A stretch of 64,000 nt of DNA from positions 362,920 to 426,919 of the forward strand of contig JAWKWE010000006.1 of the NCBI GenBank assembly GCA_041397645.1, given 5' to 3'. Source of the DNA: Hyphomicrobiaceae bacterium (GTDB taxonomy: Bacteria > Pseudomonadota > Alphaproteobacteria > Rhizobiales > Hyphomicrobiaceae). Positions 27,764 through 37,305 of this stretch are shown piece by piece. The position numbers and the translations under genes were made by a program. Each line of letters starts with the position of its first letter. The stretch's first letter is position 1. A model generated the notes under the pieces. That model saw nothing but the letters and a program-made list of their open reading frames with translations. It searched no databases and had not been told where the DNA came from.

Positions 27764-28276
27764 GTGTCTACTGAAACAATTTTTGCCAACAAGGTAGATG
27801 AGGATTGGCTCCGTGCCACGTCTGTCGTACTAACGCGGCGTTCAGCACACGACGACCGCACGCCCGACAGATACGTCCTCGTTGAGCATCACGGCAAACG
27901 GCTGCGATGCGACATCTTCCTTACTGACGCCGAATGCTTTGGATTCGAGGACGTTCGAATTTGGCATCAACTTTTGCTCGTCGGATGGGGAAGTACCGTC
28001 TATTGCGTCGATCTTGGAACGCTCACTACGCATATTTATCCACTCGACAACTACTTCAACTTTTTCATTACGGGAGATGAGTATTGCCTCGTAATTTCGG
28101 GAAGTCGCATCATGCGACTCAATCGAAATGGCGAGCTCTTGTGGCGATCAGTCGAAATCGCGGTCGACGGCATTACGATATCTAAGATCGAAGACGATAC
28201 CATCGCGGGCGATGCGGAACATGACCCGCCTGGCCGATGGCGTCCATTCACGCTCAGTCTCGCAACGGGAAAGTGA
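27764..28276 (+). CDS. Immunity-like beta-sheet protein
   Basis: 170 residues from GTG 27764. The C-terminal half LWRSVEIAVDGITI, IAGDAEHDPPGRWRPFTLSL matches a small family seen in polymorphic toxin loci, with its DPPGxWxPF signature. It is likely a beta-propeller-like immunity protein. No toxin gene adjoins it. Confidence 0.65.
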   Translation: MSTETIFANKVDEDWLRATSVVLTRRSAHDDRTPDRYVLVEHHGKRLRCDIFLTDAECFGFEDVRIWHQLLLVGWGSTVYCVDLGTLTTHIYPLDNYFNFFITGDEYCLVISGSRIMRLNRNGELLWRSVEIAVDGITISKIEDDTIAGDAEHDPPGRWRPFTLSLATGK

Positions 28277-28381
28277 CAGGAAAGAATGGCTCCTAAACGC
28301 TCTTCGAGCTAGCAACAGAGATCCAGAACTCCTTCAAAACGACCGCAAGGAACGCTTCTAACGGCTACATCGATGTTAGGT

Positions 28382-29023
28382 TCAGCTTGCCGCGGGTGAA
28401 CTATTATGCAGCAATCTATCCATCCCTTGCCGCCAGCGAACAGCGATTTCACCGACGTGATCAACGTCATTCGCAATCAGCTCCTTCACGCGATCTTGCT
28501 GCAAAACCCTTATAAGCCATTCTTCTGATGGGGCATCCAACTCGCAGAGAGATGCAAGCGAGGCGGCTACCTTTGAGGCGTGTTCGGCGATTGAACTCGG
28601 ACCCAATGCGGAGTGGCGCTCAGGAGGAGACATCCGCAGTGCAGATTCAATAGACATTTGGCATCCATCTTCAAACCAAGCTCGCGCCCGCAATAAAAAT
28701 TCGGGGTCTAATCGTGAAGCTACAGCACAAAGCTGAGGCGAGGTCCAGCAAGGACGGAAGATTGCTGACCACAGTTCGGGCAGACATGTTGTGTTCCGTT
28801 TTATCAGCATGGCCACGGCTGCTACGATTTGGGGTCGCCAATTCAATTCACGAAGCATTGTCGTAAGCGTTTGCTCAAGCGTTAGACCGCTGGCCTCCAC
28901 TGCTGCTCGAATACGCTCGAGCACAATGATAGCGTCATCATGTGGGTAAAGCAGTTTGAGGTAACTTGGGGCTTCGCTACGCTCGCAAACAAACAGCAAG
29001 CGATCGAATTCACCGAAAGTCAT
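28382..29023 (-). CDS. Unknown helical protein
   Basis: 213 residues from ATG 29023 (AAGG 10 bases upstream); ATG 29041 is an alternative. Almost entirely helical, with repeated Leu/Ala heptad-like stretches (LKLLYPHDDAIIVLERIRAA, LSELW-type repeats), possibly HEAT-like. Single gene in the island. Function unknown. Confidence 0.6.
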   Translation of the reverse strand: MTFGEFDRLLFVCERSEAPSYLKLLYPHDDAIIVLERIRAAVEASGLTLEQTLTTMLRELNWRPQIVAAVAMLIKRNTTCLPELWSAIFRPCWTSPQLCAVASRLDPEFLLRARAWFEDGCQMSIESALRMSPPERHSALGPSSIAEHASKVAASLASLCELDAPSEEWLIRVLQQDRVKELIANDVDHVGEIAVRWRQGMDRLLHNSSPAAS

Positions 29024-29241
29024 AATTTCGCTGCCTTCCATAGCGCCAGCTCGCCTGCCATAGGCGCGTTAGCGCGGCTGTTGGAACCTGTTCGCCTCGT
29101 CCGATCAAAGGAAAGCATACATGGATCGTCGTCGAAAATTTGCAGAATTTGTTCGCTCGAAGCTTAGCAAAAGGGCTACCATTGGCATTGACGACAATGC
29201 AGAAGCGTTTGTTCTCTCGCCCTAGCCTCTCAAGTACTCAG

Positions 29242-29757
29242 ATGCGCCCTTCCGATCAAAGATTTTGCTCAGTCCTGCACACACTTCAAAGCCCACAAAA
29301 CGTGGGTACGATTATACGAGCACACGTTGCGTTCGGCGGCGGCCCAGTGGTCTTCATCGGACAAGGCCGTCCCTGGGACTTCAAAAAAGGATCACAAGCA
29401 TTTTCCCGAAAGCTTGAGCGACTTTGCGAATTAGTGTTCCTCGAACATGACGCTGCCTTTTTCGACTGGAGCCTGCATCAGGGCTATATGCCGGTAGCTG
29501 TGGAAATCGCCGAACATGCAAGCCCGCTTCCCGGCTTCAGATTTCCTGAACGACCGGCAATCGTCGTTGGCAATGAGAGAGCAGGCCTCTCACCAGCTTT
29601 CTTGACCCGCTGTGAAGCCGTCGTCTCCATTCCGCAATTCGGAAACGTTGAGTGCCACAACGTTGCAGTTTCGTGCGCCCTAGCGATGTACGAATTGAAC
29701 CGCTGTCGCGCAGATGTTCTACCCATCGCCGGTTCAAAATTTGCGTTGAATACTTAA
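29242..29757 (+). CDS. SpoU/TrmH-family RNA 2'-O-methyltransferase
   Basis: 171 residues. The family motifs are clear: NVGTIIRAHVAFGG (motif 1), IVVGNERAGLSPAF (motif 2) and VSIPQFGNVECHNVAVSCAL (motif 3, forming the knotted AdoMet site). It would methylate a ribose in tRNA or rRNA; the target cannot be told from sequence. The frame is open back to 29140. I start at ATG 29242 where similarity begins, though 29197 is possible. Confidence 0.85.
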   Translation: MRPSDQRFCSVLHTLQSPQNVGTIIRAHVAFGGGPVVFIGQGRPWDFKKGSQAFSRKLERLCELVFLEHDAAFFDWSLHQGYMPVAVEIAEHASPLPGFRFPERPAIVVGNERAGLSPAFLTRCEAVVSIPQFGNVECHNVAVSCALAMYELNRCRADVLPIAGSKFALNT

Positions 29758-29774
29758 GACGGAAGGCGCGGCCA

Positions 29775-29996
29775 CTACCTCACGATAGTTGCCTCGCCAA
29801 TAATTCGGCTCTCCCACAGATAAAACTTCTCCAGGTCTGAAAGCGCAGCGAGGGCCAGCATGGGCACAAGAAAGATAATGCCGACGCGTCGGCGCTCTCC
29901 AGGAAGCATCGGATCCCGCAGCAAAGGATATCCGGTCCAGGCTTCTTCTACAGTTCGCTCGGACGGTGTCTCTGGCGGGCTCGATTTCTGTCTCAT
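29775..29996 (-). CDS. Small membrane protein
   Basis: 73 residues. A polar head is followed by one hydrophobic segment at about residues 38-53 (VGIIFLVPMLALAALSD) and a short tail. GAGGAGTGGAGC precedes the ATG. Converges on the methyltransferase gene. Function unknown. Confidence 0.6.
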   Translation of the reverse strand: MRQKSSPPETPSERTVEEAWTGYPLLRDPMLPGERRRVGIIFLVPMLALAALSDLEKFYLWESRIIGEATIVR

Positions 29997-30116
29997 GCTC
30001 CACTCCTCAGGTGGTCACGATGAGCCCGAAATCCTCCGTTCCTCAAGCCGCTAGTTTAGTCTCACAGGTGTTGATGTCGGACAGATTGCCGATGTACAAA
30101 GCCGGCGCATCTAAGA

Positions 30117-30437
30117 TTAAGAGCGATAATCCCGAGACTCCGCGCGGTGAAAAACCATTACCTCCCCTGGCCAGGGCTCAATCTTTGTCCAGGACGGCGT
30201 ACTTTCCGCCGAACATTGCACGCTGAAGTCCGGGAAGAAATGCGATATTAGCTCTGTTTCAATGCAGCTAACATCCTCCACATCATCGGGCGTGAACATT
30301 TCATCGTAGACAAACCGGGCATGAATATCTTTACCGCCATAGGACATGAGAACGCATCTCAAATTAGGCTTCACCATCCCTAACATCGCTACCTGTAGGG
30401 CGGCCATTATTGCGCCCCCCAATTCTCTAGCAGACAT
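30117..30437 (-). CDS. Immunity-like protein whose C-terminus is duplicated at 42.7 kb
   Basis: 106 residues. The last 40 (from FFPDFSVQCSAE through WPGEVMVFHRAE to the stop) recur almost identically on the plus strand at 42741-42861, and the match continues about 30 bases beyond the stop. The intact gene is here; the other copy is a fragment. Small alpha/beta protein, likely immunity. Confidence 0.65.
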   Translation of the reverse strand: MSARELGGAIMAALQVAMLGMVKPNLRCVLMSYGGKDIHARFVYDEMFTPDDVEDVSCIETELISHFFPDFSVQCSAESTPSWTKIEPWPGEVMVFHRAESRDYRS

Positions 30438-30641
30438 CTAAGGCCTCGATGGAACAATATGCGCGCCGCGACTTCCATAGTGAATAATGCCCTTTGTGGT
30501 TGGTGTACTATTACCCTCCTGGTCAACGTAATTACCTATCGGTTGCCCCAATCCACTCGTTCTCTTGAGCTTGGCTCCCAAGAGGCACCTGCGCCCACGA
30601 TCTGCAGCATCAACAAGCGCACGGTTGCGCTCACGTGCGAT

Positions 30642-31010
30642 TCACCAAACACTCCATTTCGTTCCAGATTTTGTCTCAAACATTACGGCTTCAGGGCCCT
30701 CACGATCTTCAGGTCTCAACGATATGCAAACCGACGTATCTTCCGCAAATTTTAGTTTGAGGCACTTCTCCTTAACACCGCTTGCTTCGAGTACCTTACT
30801 GCCGATTAAACTGCAAATTTGGTCGCGAAATCCAGCCTGGAAACTTCGAAATTCTATTCCAGAAATAGATACCTGAACGGGACTCAAAATAGTCATCTCC
30901 GCGGCGTCAAAATTTAGCTTCAAGTAATCCATAACGAATTGCACGGCAATTAGCCGTTCACCAACTATGGTACTCAAAGATGCGAATTCGCTGTTTTCGG
31001 GTAATAACAT
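30642..31010 (-). CDS. Immunity-like protein
   Basis: 122 residues. VGERLIAVQFVMDYLKLNFD and later GFRDQICSLIGSKV and LRPEDREGPEAVMF follow a pattern I associate with small conserved proteins next to Rhs toxins. ATG at 31010. It sits directly beyond the 3' end of the toxin-tip fragment 31031-31500 on the same strand, so it is plausibly its immunity gene. Confidence 0.65.
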   Translation of the reverse strand: MLLPENSEFASLSTIVGERLIAVQFVMDYLKLNFDAAEMTILSPVQVSISGIEFRSFQAGFRDQICSLIGSKVLEASGVKEKCLKLKFAEDTSVCISLRPEDREGPEAVMFETKSGTKWSVW

Positions 31011-31030
31011 GAATCATACTCTCTACGAAA

Positions 31031-31500
31031 TCAGGGTGTCTGCAGCGGTATGTGCCAACCTGAACCCTTGCCGACGGGCTTTCCTGTATTCGGGTCGACA
31101 GTCTGACCCCAACTTCCACCCTTCCCATTCCCGTAACTGACGTATCCACCTGGATATCCAGGAGACGAGAGACTAGGATTGGTTGGATCCATGATCCGTA
31201 CGCCCGTTACGTTGTCATGTAAGCCATTACCACCGCCTGATCCGTTTATGTACTTTATTCCCTTATTGTTATCTGCGGGATATGGCCCGTCGGCACCCTC
31301 TGGTACTGGGATAAGTTCGCCACTGCTCGTTCCCACGAAATCAGGCGCATCGCTATTGAAGATGTAGCCGTAGACGGTCGTCACCGCATCATAGATCAGA
31401 AGGCCACCGCCAATTATGTCGCCAACAGGGAGTGGCCCGTCCATCGCGGCGATAGTGGCGGCCGTCGCGGCTGTTGCGGTGAAGCGCACTGCGAATCGCC
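31031..31500 (-). pseudogene. Detached Rhs toxin tip
   Basis: Only the distal part of a cassette is present. It starts with FTATAATAATIAAMDGPLP and IGGGLLIYDAVTTVYGYI, which are shared base for base over about 150 bp with the cassette at 48095-48245. It then diverges into a Gly-rich tip ending GKPVGKGSGWHIPLQTP. The frame continues upstream to 31678 but with unrelated sequence. The constant pre-toxin segment is missing, so no rhs gene can express it as is. Confidence 0.65.
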
Positions 31501-31812
31501 GCCACGGCCGTGCGCTCGGCGATGTTGCCAGGTCACGCCCAATGTTGCGGAAGAAACTCCCGCTTCGAACGATAGTTAGTCCTGCGCGACATGCCGTAGT
31601 GAGGGGGTTGACATTTTTCGACGATTTGAAATCGAACGGATTGCTGCACACGAACGCAGTCGAGCTGAAGTCACGCAACGACTTACCGCAGGCAATCGAA
31701 AGGCGCTAAATGACTTCGCCTTTAGTATCCTAACGACAGAGAACAGCGCACTGTTCAGCGCGCACCTCTAAGGTTGGCGCGCGTGTGCGCTTCTCGGCGC
31801 AGCATTCTAAGA

Positions 31813-32376
31813 CTACTTGCTTCGGATAAGTGTCGCCTCAACACGCCCAAGAAACCCATCGAGTGACTCTGCGCAGACACGAATACATGTTTGATCAACG
31901 ATAAACGAGGCGTCAATCGTCAATGTCTTTCCGTTCGTGAACATCATGGCGCAACTCGTGTAATCACCGGCATACTTCACCCCCGCTTTTCGACCAATGA
32001 CCAAGGAGAATTTTTGGCCGAAGATGGAAGCGTCCATTACGGCTCTCACACCGCCGATAGATTTGGTCGGATCGCTGGAAACTGCTTTGAGCTCATCAGC
32101 GAAAACCTTCAAAGCTTCATAAGCAACGGCAACTTGAGCGATTTGCAGCCGGAAGTCGGTGATGAGAGGGGGATCGGCAGCACGTATCAATTCTCGCTGC
32201 CAAAAGTCGCCATCGTATCGGATCGACAGCACCAAGTATCCGCTGTCGAACACCGTTCGAGCCAGTACAAAGGTAAGGTTCTCTCGCCCGCTCGACGACG
32301 GGATGCTCCAGTCGAAGTCGTCACCTACGTGGTCCACCACCAGGGTTTCCTTTCCATCTCCGTCCATGCTCTTCAT
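31813..32376 (-). CDS. Immunity-like protein
   Basis: 187 residues from ATG 32376 (GGGGAGAGGA upstream). Mixed alpha/beta, with DSGYLVLSIRYDGDFWQREL and FSLVIGRKAGVKYAGDYTS. Lies between the detached toxin tip and the first rhs fragment. I do not recognise a family; the immunity role is from context. Confidence 0.55.
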   Translation of the reverse strand: MKSMDGDGKETLVVDHVGDDFDWSIPSSSGRENLTFVLARTVFDSGYLVLSIRYDGDFWQRELIRAADPPLITDFRLQIAQVAVAYEALKVFADELKAVSSDPTKSIGGVRAVMDASIFGQKFSLVIGRKAGVKYAGDYTSCAMMFTNGKTLTIDASFIVDQTCIRVCAESLDGFLGRVEATLIRSK

Positions 32377-32539
32377 TTGGATTTACATTCCTCTCCCCGG
32401 TTTCGTGAGGCGTCCGACCTCGAGATTCGTGACCTCCCATGTCCTCTCCAGGTCCTCGGTCGGGTATTGGATTATCAGGGTCAGGGTCTAGGCTTGGAGC
32501 TCCTTCGACGTCGCGCCATTGACTTCTTCTCTTGTCCAC

Positions 32540-33118
32540 TTCCCCGGACGGTTTTGTTGCTCAACACTCGGCAAGCCGGTGTTGATGTGGTTCCAGATGT
32601 TGCGCGCCTTCCGGCCGGCTCGCGGAACGTGAGTCGGAAGGCGCATCAAGCAAGCAGGCTTGCACTACAACTGGCACCGGCATTACGATCCCAGCCTCGG
32701 CCGCTACACCCAGCCCGACCCGCTCGGTTTTGTGGATGGGCCGGGGGTGTTTAGTTATGCGGGGAGTGCGCCGCAAACGCGTATAGATAAAACGGGACAG
32801 AATACTTTTACCGAAGGCATCGTACTAGGAGGCCGGACAGGCGGAGCCATATGTGGACCGAACTGCGCTGCTGGCGGCGCTATAATTGGTGGTATAGTTG
32901 GCGGCGGAATACTACTCTACCAGTGCTTCAAAACAATTACGTGCGAAGCGAAATGCAACGTTCAGCAAATTGACCCAAAAGCCGAGTGTCCTCAGCGAGT
33001 CTATGGCACCGCAACGGGGAATGATCAGGTCAACGCATGCAAGGCCGCCCAAAAAGATGCCAACAGCAAAGTGCCTAGGGGCTGCTACAAGCGGCATTGC
33101 GACTGTGACTGCGGTTAA
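32540..33118 (+). pseudogene. Rhs core end with cysteine-rich tip, palindromes inserted
   Basis: From about 32540 the rhs sequence resumes at the PG of FPGQ. It is interrupted by two palindromes (32561-32585 and 32604-32644), then runs LHYNWHRHYDPSLGRYTQPDPLGF, the classic Rhs core terminus, from 32660. The tip (about 90 residues) has Gly-rich hydrophobic sequence followed by eleven cysteines in the last 60 residues and ends HCDCDCG. No GGKFANGA constant segment. The open frame begins at a TTG (32660), unlikely to be a true start. Confidence 0.65.
32561..32644. repeat. Palindromic elements (types G and B) inside rhs
   Basis: Type G: TCAACAC, TCGG, CAAG, CCG, GTGTTGA (32561-32585). Type B: arm GCGCCTTCCG, then GCCGG, CTCGCG, GAA, CGTGAG, T, arm CGGAAGGCGC (32604-32644). 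Both interrupt the rhs core between FPGQ and GLHYNWH. The same pair recurs at 33792-33875. Confidence 0.85.
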
Positions 33119-33133
33119 CGGGCGAGGCTGACC

Positions 33134-33436
33134 TTGAGAGTATGGGAAATCACCGGCACGTTCGAGATCGAATTTGACCTAGCCGGCGCTGAGGTTCTGG
33201 TTTTTAAGGTGGAGCTGTGTCGGCGCGTTGATACAGGTGAGATGAAAGTTCATGTTTTCCGATCGGATATGTACCGGGTCCAACCCCTTGAAGCTGGACA
33301 CGAACCAGTCGCGGAAGCTTGGTATGTGCTCGACACAACTTTTGATGATCTACAACTAAGGGCACGGTCCACCAAAGAGGCCCTGGATGAGATTATCGCA
33401 GCGATGAGAACGCAGCTCACTTTGCCTAATACCTGA
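33134..33436 (+). CDS. Immunity protein for the cysteine-rich Rhs tip
   Basis: 100 residues, starting at TTG 33134. Beta-rich N-terminus (WEITGTFEIEFDLAGAEVLV) and helical C-terminus. It follows the tip by 15 bases on the same strand, the usual toxin-immunity spacing here. No family recognised. Confidence 0.6.
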   Translation: MRVWEITGTFEIEFDLAGAEVLVFKVELCRRVDTGEMKVHVFRSDMYRVQPLEAGHEPVAEAWYVLDTTFDDLQLRARSTKEALDEIIAAMRTQLTLPNT

Positions 33437-33443
33437 TCTGACT

Positions 33444-34268
33444 GTGGTCACGACGGCGAACAACCAGTCGTTCGACTACTCACCGGCCAATCGCCTCAAC
33501 AGCGCCAGCGGTCCTTACGGGTCGCAGTCGTGGTCTCCAACGTCGCCACGTCGCCGGCGCTGCTCATGGTCCGCTCTTTTGTTGGTCAACACGCGGCAAG
33601 CCGGTGTTGAGCGTGATCAGCTCAACCGGCCAGTGAGCGCGCGGATGCTGGTGGGCATCCGAAGCGCGATCAGGAATGACGGATGCCACGGGCGCCGATG
33701 TCTGGTCGGCTCTCTACAGCCCGTTCGGCGGCGCCTACACGCTCTCAGGTGCCGAAACCCTCAACGCCCGCTTCCCCGGCCAGTTTTGTTGCTCAACACT
33801 CGGCAAGCCGGTGTTGAGCGTGGTTCCAGCTGTCGCGCCTTCCGGCCGGCTCGCGGAACGCGAGTCGGAAGGCGCATCAAGCAAGCAGGCTTGCACTACA
33901 ACTGGCACAGGCATTACGATCCGACAATCGGACGATACACACAGCCAGATCCGCTAGGGTTTGTGGATGGGCCGAGTGTCTATGATTATGCGAGGAATCT
34001 TCCTATTAGGATCATTGATCCAGATGGTCGTATCGGAAGGCCAAAAGGAAAAAATAAGGAAGATTATCGGTCACGAGCCTGCAAGCCGAATGAGCTAGCA
34101 AAATGTGAGGCTGAATGTGCTCCGAAGCCATTGTGGCTATGCCAAGTGTCTCAGGTACGCAAAGTCTTTGGGTTGTATGAAGAAAAAGACGGTACAGTTA
34201 CCGTATTGAAGAGTTGGGAGGACAAAGAGCTGACGTGCAAATGCGATGTACCGGAGTGCGAAAAATAA
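33444..34268 (+). pseudogene. Rhs core fragment with second cysteine-containing tip
   Basis: Native rhs sequence appears in pieces and in more than one frame: FDYSPANRLNSASG (33470-33540), MTDATGADVWSALYSPFGG...LNARFPGQ (33676-33783), then LHYNWHRHYDPTIGRYTQPD (33890 onward), with palindromes between them. The palindromes shift the frame. The tip (about 85 residues) contains KCEAECAPKPLWLC and ends TCKCDVPECEK. It lacks the constant pre-toxin segment. A frame is open through the whole stretch only because inserts happen to keep it open. Confidence 0.6.
33586..33875. repeat. Cluster of palindromic elements (G, A, G, B)
   Basis: Type G at 33586-33610; type A (GCGCGGATGC, TGGTGG, GCATCCGAAGCGC) at 33639-33667; type G again at 33792-33818; type B (outer arms GCGCCTTCCG/CGGAAGGCGC, inner CTCGCG GAA CGCGAG) at 33835-33875. 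A short GCAAGC/GCTTGC hairpin follows at about 33881. All lie within rhs core coding sequence. Confidence 0.85.
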
Positions 34269-34278
34269 GGGCGACGCA

Positions 34279-34668
34279 ATGTGGTTTGAAGGAAGAGAGG
34301 TCTCTTTAACGGCGATGCCGGTAGAGGCAACTGCGTTGGAGATCGGAAAAACCTATTTTTCCCTAACCTTTATAGACAGCTTTATGCTGACTCCCATTCT
34401 AGAAACTTTGGTGTATCTCGGACAAGAAGAAGCGGTTGACGGTAAGATAGTCTTGCAATTTCAGGACATCTCATCTTTCAACGCCGGCGTGCCAATGCCG
34501 AAGTCATTCGAGGGTTCAAAACCCAGGCTGAGCCATACTCCTTCAGGTGACATCGCGACTTTCTATCAATGCTCGCCAACAGATCTTGGCTCCGTCTTCG
34601 AATTCGAGAATGCTCTGGCCCTTCTTATGCTCTGCTCGTTGCGACGCAAGAAAGCGAACGCCAAGTGA
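34279..34668 (+). CDS. Immunity protein for the second tip
   Basis: 129 residues from ATG 34279 (AAGGGCGAC upstream). Begins MWFEGREVSLTAMPVEATAL; alpha/beta. It starts 10 bases after the tip's stop. No family recognised; assignment by position. Confidence 0.6.
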   Translation: MWFEGREVSLTAMPVEATALEIGKTYFSLTFIDSFMLTPILETLVYLGQEEAVDGKIVLQFQDISSFNAGVPMPKSFEGSKPRLSHTPSGDIATFYQCSPTDLGSVFEFENALALLMLCSLRRKKANAK

Positions 34669-35426
34669 GGGGGAACTCCCCGTCTCGAAGGTCACGTATC
34701 CTTCCGGCCGCATCGTCCTTTACGATCGCGATAGCGTCGGGCGTATCAACAAGGTCTCGACCAAGCAGAACTCTGGCGCTTCGAGCGTGACCGTCATCGA
34801 CAACGTCACCTATCAGCCGATCTCGAACCTCATCAAATCTCTGACCTACGGCAACAGCCTGGCAGAGACCAACGCGCACACCCAGGACTGAGCGCAATCG
34901 CAGTGCACGGTGATGAACGGCGCCACGACCGTGATGGGGCTTACCTTCGGGCGGACCGACAACCTCAGCATCACCTCGATCGGCGATACGGTGCACCTCC
35001 GCCAACAACCGGTGTTGGGCTGCTCGGCGGCCAACCGCCTGAACAGTGCCAGCGGGATCTACGGCTCGCAATCGTGGACCTATGACGGCGTTGGCAACCG
35101 CACCAGCGGACGTTCGGCGGGGTCACCGATACCTACAGTTATCCTTCCACCAGCAATCTGCTGCAGGGTGTAGCACGCTCTCGCTGGCGCTTCGGATGCC
35201 ACCGCATCCGCGCAGCAACGCCCGATCCCGCGCCTTCACCTATGATGGAGCCGGCAACACCCTCACCGACGTGCGCACTCTTTTCGCGCCTTCCGGCCGG
35301 CTCGCGGAACGCGAGTCGGAAGGCGCAACCAAATTGGCGTCACGTATGCCTACACCTATAACAACGCCAACCGCCTCAAGACGGTGTCGCAGTCGGGCAA
35401 CCTCATCGGCACCTACACCTACAACT
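34669..35426 (+). pseudogene. Rhs/YD-repeat fragments
   Basis: Translated pieces such as VTYPSGRIVLYDRDSVGRIN, SLTYGNSLAETNAHTQD, TFGRTDNLSITSIGD, SANRLNSASGIYGSQSWTYD and FTYDGAGNTLTDV are YD repeats of the Rhs barrel. They are spread over three frames, with stops and two palindromes (type A at 35187-35213, type B at 35286-35326). No functional gene. Confidence 0.75.
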
Positions 35427-35608
35427 TGCTGTTTTGCGCGCCTGCGCGCGCGGGGGGCCGCGAGCAGCTCGCTCGTTGCGTTGCGCTGCCGATTCACGTC
35501 GCGCATGGAAGGATGTGCGACGATCGGAGCGCGGGCGGGTGATCACGAACTCAGGTTCCGCCAACGGCACATCTTGTTTGCGCTTCGGATGCCCACCCAC
35601 ATCCGCGC
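35187..35608. repeat. Palindromic elements in YD-repeat sequence (A, B, A)
   Basis: Type A at 35187-35213, type B at 35286-35326 and type A at 35580-35608. Between the last two is a GC-rich block (35433-35490) containing GCGCGCCTGCGCGCGC and GAGCAGCTCGCTC palindromes. The last type A directly abuts the constant pre-toxin segment. Confidence 0.8.
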
Positions 35609-36325
35609 GGTCTCGGTCGCGCAAGGCGGATCGTTTGAAACAGGTGCGCTCACCGGCGCAGTCGCAGCAGGTTCAAGCCTGCCTGCTGGACTCATCCGGA
35701 GTCATGGGCCACTCGGGCGACGGCAATCCCGGGAGTACATCGCGGAACGCACTGCCGTTGCAGCCGTTGCCGGCGGCACCGGCTTCCGTCCTCGCAGGTG
35801 GCAAGTTCGCTAACGGCGCAATAACAGGCGCGTTTGCGCAGCTGTATAATGCGGAGGCAGTTGATGAAGTCCAGCAGAAGCTCCAGGCAGTTGCCGACGA
35901 TGCCATAAAAATCGATGCTGCAGGGGATGCGGCATTTTCTGACGATCAGCTGGCTGCTCAAAAGACCAAACCTTATGTCGTGCAATGCACCGAGGCTACA
36001 ATATCGACGCTGGTTGTCCGCGACGCGATAGTAGGGATATCCAGCTGTTAGGTCGGTTGACGGGTAGAATAAACGGAGGAGGATTTGACGGACCCTGCTG
36101 CGTTACCGGTATGAATGACTCACCACCGGCCAGTGGCCGACGAAGGTAGCGAAGCATGGCAGCTTGAATCTCTTCCACATCAATACGTCTCGTGCTCTGG
36201 CCCAGCGGCCAACGTGTTGAGTGTCGTGGGAGCAATAATTGACATCATCACTGGCAGACAGTTTGATACATTCTGCCAAGCCAATCCCTCAACATGCTAT
36301 CCAAAGCGAAAGGAGATATATTAGT
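35609..36325 (+). pseudogene. Degraded copy of the restriction-nuclease Rhs tip (63.1-63.9 kb)
   Basis: The constant segment (VSVAQGGSFETGALTG to AFAQLYNAEA, boundary at 35845) is followed by the toxin tip seen intact at 63099-63578. Frame breaks occur near 35690, 35740, 35907, 35985, 36080 and 36112. The end CQANPSTCYPKRKEIY at 36274-36322 matches the intact copy. Confidence 0.75.
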
Positions 36326-36328
36326 CGC

Positions 36329-37205
36329 AATGCGGAAAGCCTCACAAACCGATGGCAAGTTCCTTAAAGCTAGATGGTGCGGGTGAACTCGATCTCTGTT
36401 CCGTCTCGCCGTTTGATTTACAACGACCGGTGTATGGGCTGATTTCCGGGGCCACTGCCGATGGGCGCTCATTCGAGAATGCCACGTTCGAGAACGTCGA
36501 TTTTTCGTATAGCAACTTGACGCGCGCCAGATTCATCGCCTGCCGTTTCGAGAACTGGCATTTTCAAGAATGCCAATCTCGTGAGACTCTACGTCAAAAA
36601 ATGCGAGTACACAGATTGTGATTTTTCCGGAGCGGATTTTCGCCGGGCCCTTCTGGGAGTGTTCGGGACAACAATGCGACGTTGCGTTTTCGACGGTGTG
36701 AAAACCGCGGAATGCAGCCCCGTAAACCTCATATTCGAGAATTGCAGCTTCCAAGGTCGCGACTGGCGAAGGATCAGATTTTGGCAGCAGGATTCTGGAA
36801 CTGCTCTTTTGTCGGGGGGACGTTGACGCTGTTGATCTAACGGCCATGGATTATTATACCCCATATAAATTGGCTGGGTTCGCCGCTACGAAGTGGACTG
36901 CATGATGTCTCGTTTGAAAACGCGAGGCTGCGGTTTGTCGGGTGTAAGGATGGCTGCACAATTGAAAACGTGCAAATGCTCGTAGACGGAGTTCGTTCAT
37001 TGGCGATGCTGCCGGTCTGGTCTCATTGGAAGGGCAACTCACCTCGCAGCCGCGATTGCTGGATGGTATCCGCGAGTATTTCCAGGTAAAGCATCTGAAA
37101 TCCCAGACTAAGCAGATAGTAAACAGAGACGACCTCGAAATCCTGAATACGCCGAAACTCGCTGACGAACTTGATGAACTGATGCGTACTGAACCGCAAT
37201 TAGAC
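36329..37205 (+). pseudogene. Degraded pentapeptide-repeat immunity gene
   Basis: Counterpart of 62206-63093. Intact pieces include TADGRSFENATFENVDFSYS, YVKKCEYTDCDFSGADF and SLEGQLTSQPRLLDGIREYF, separated by frameshifts. Several coincide with shortened G runs (about 36367 and 36449). Confidence 0.75.
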
Positions 37206-37305
37206 CTTCTTACACAAGGGCCGGATGGCGTGCGAGTTTCGAGCGGGATTGCTCGCTCCACCGTACATGCAGTTGCGGCAATCTTTATTATAGACAGGCG
37301 CGTAC

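Noticed and set aside
29120..29224. 34-codon frame starting MDRRRKFAEFVRSKLSK before the RNA methyltransferase
   Set aside because: Too short, no ribosome site, overlaps possible starts of the methyltransferase; could be a leader but nothing supports it.
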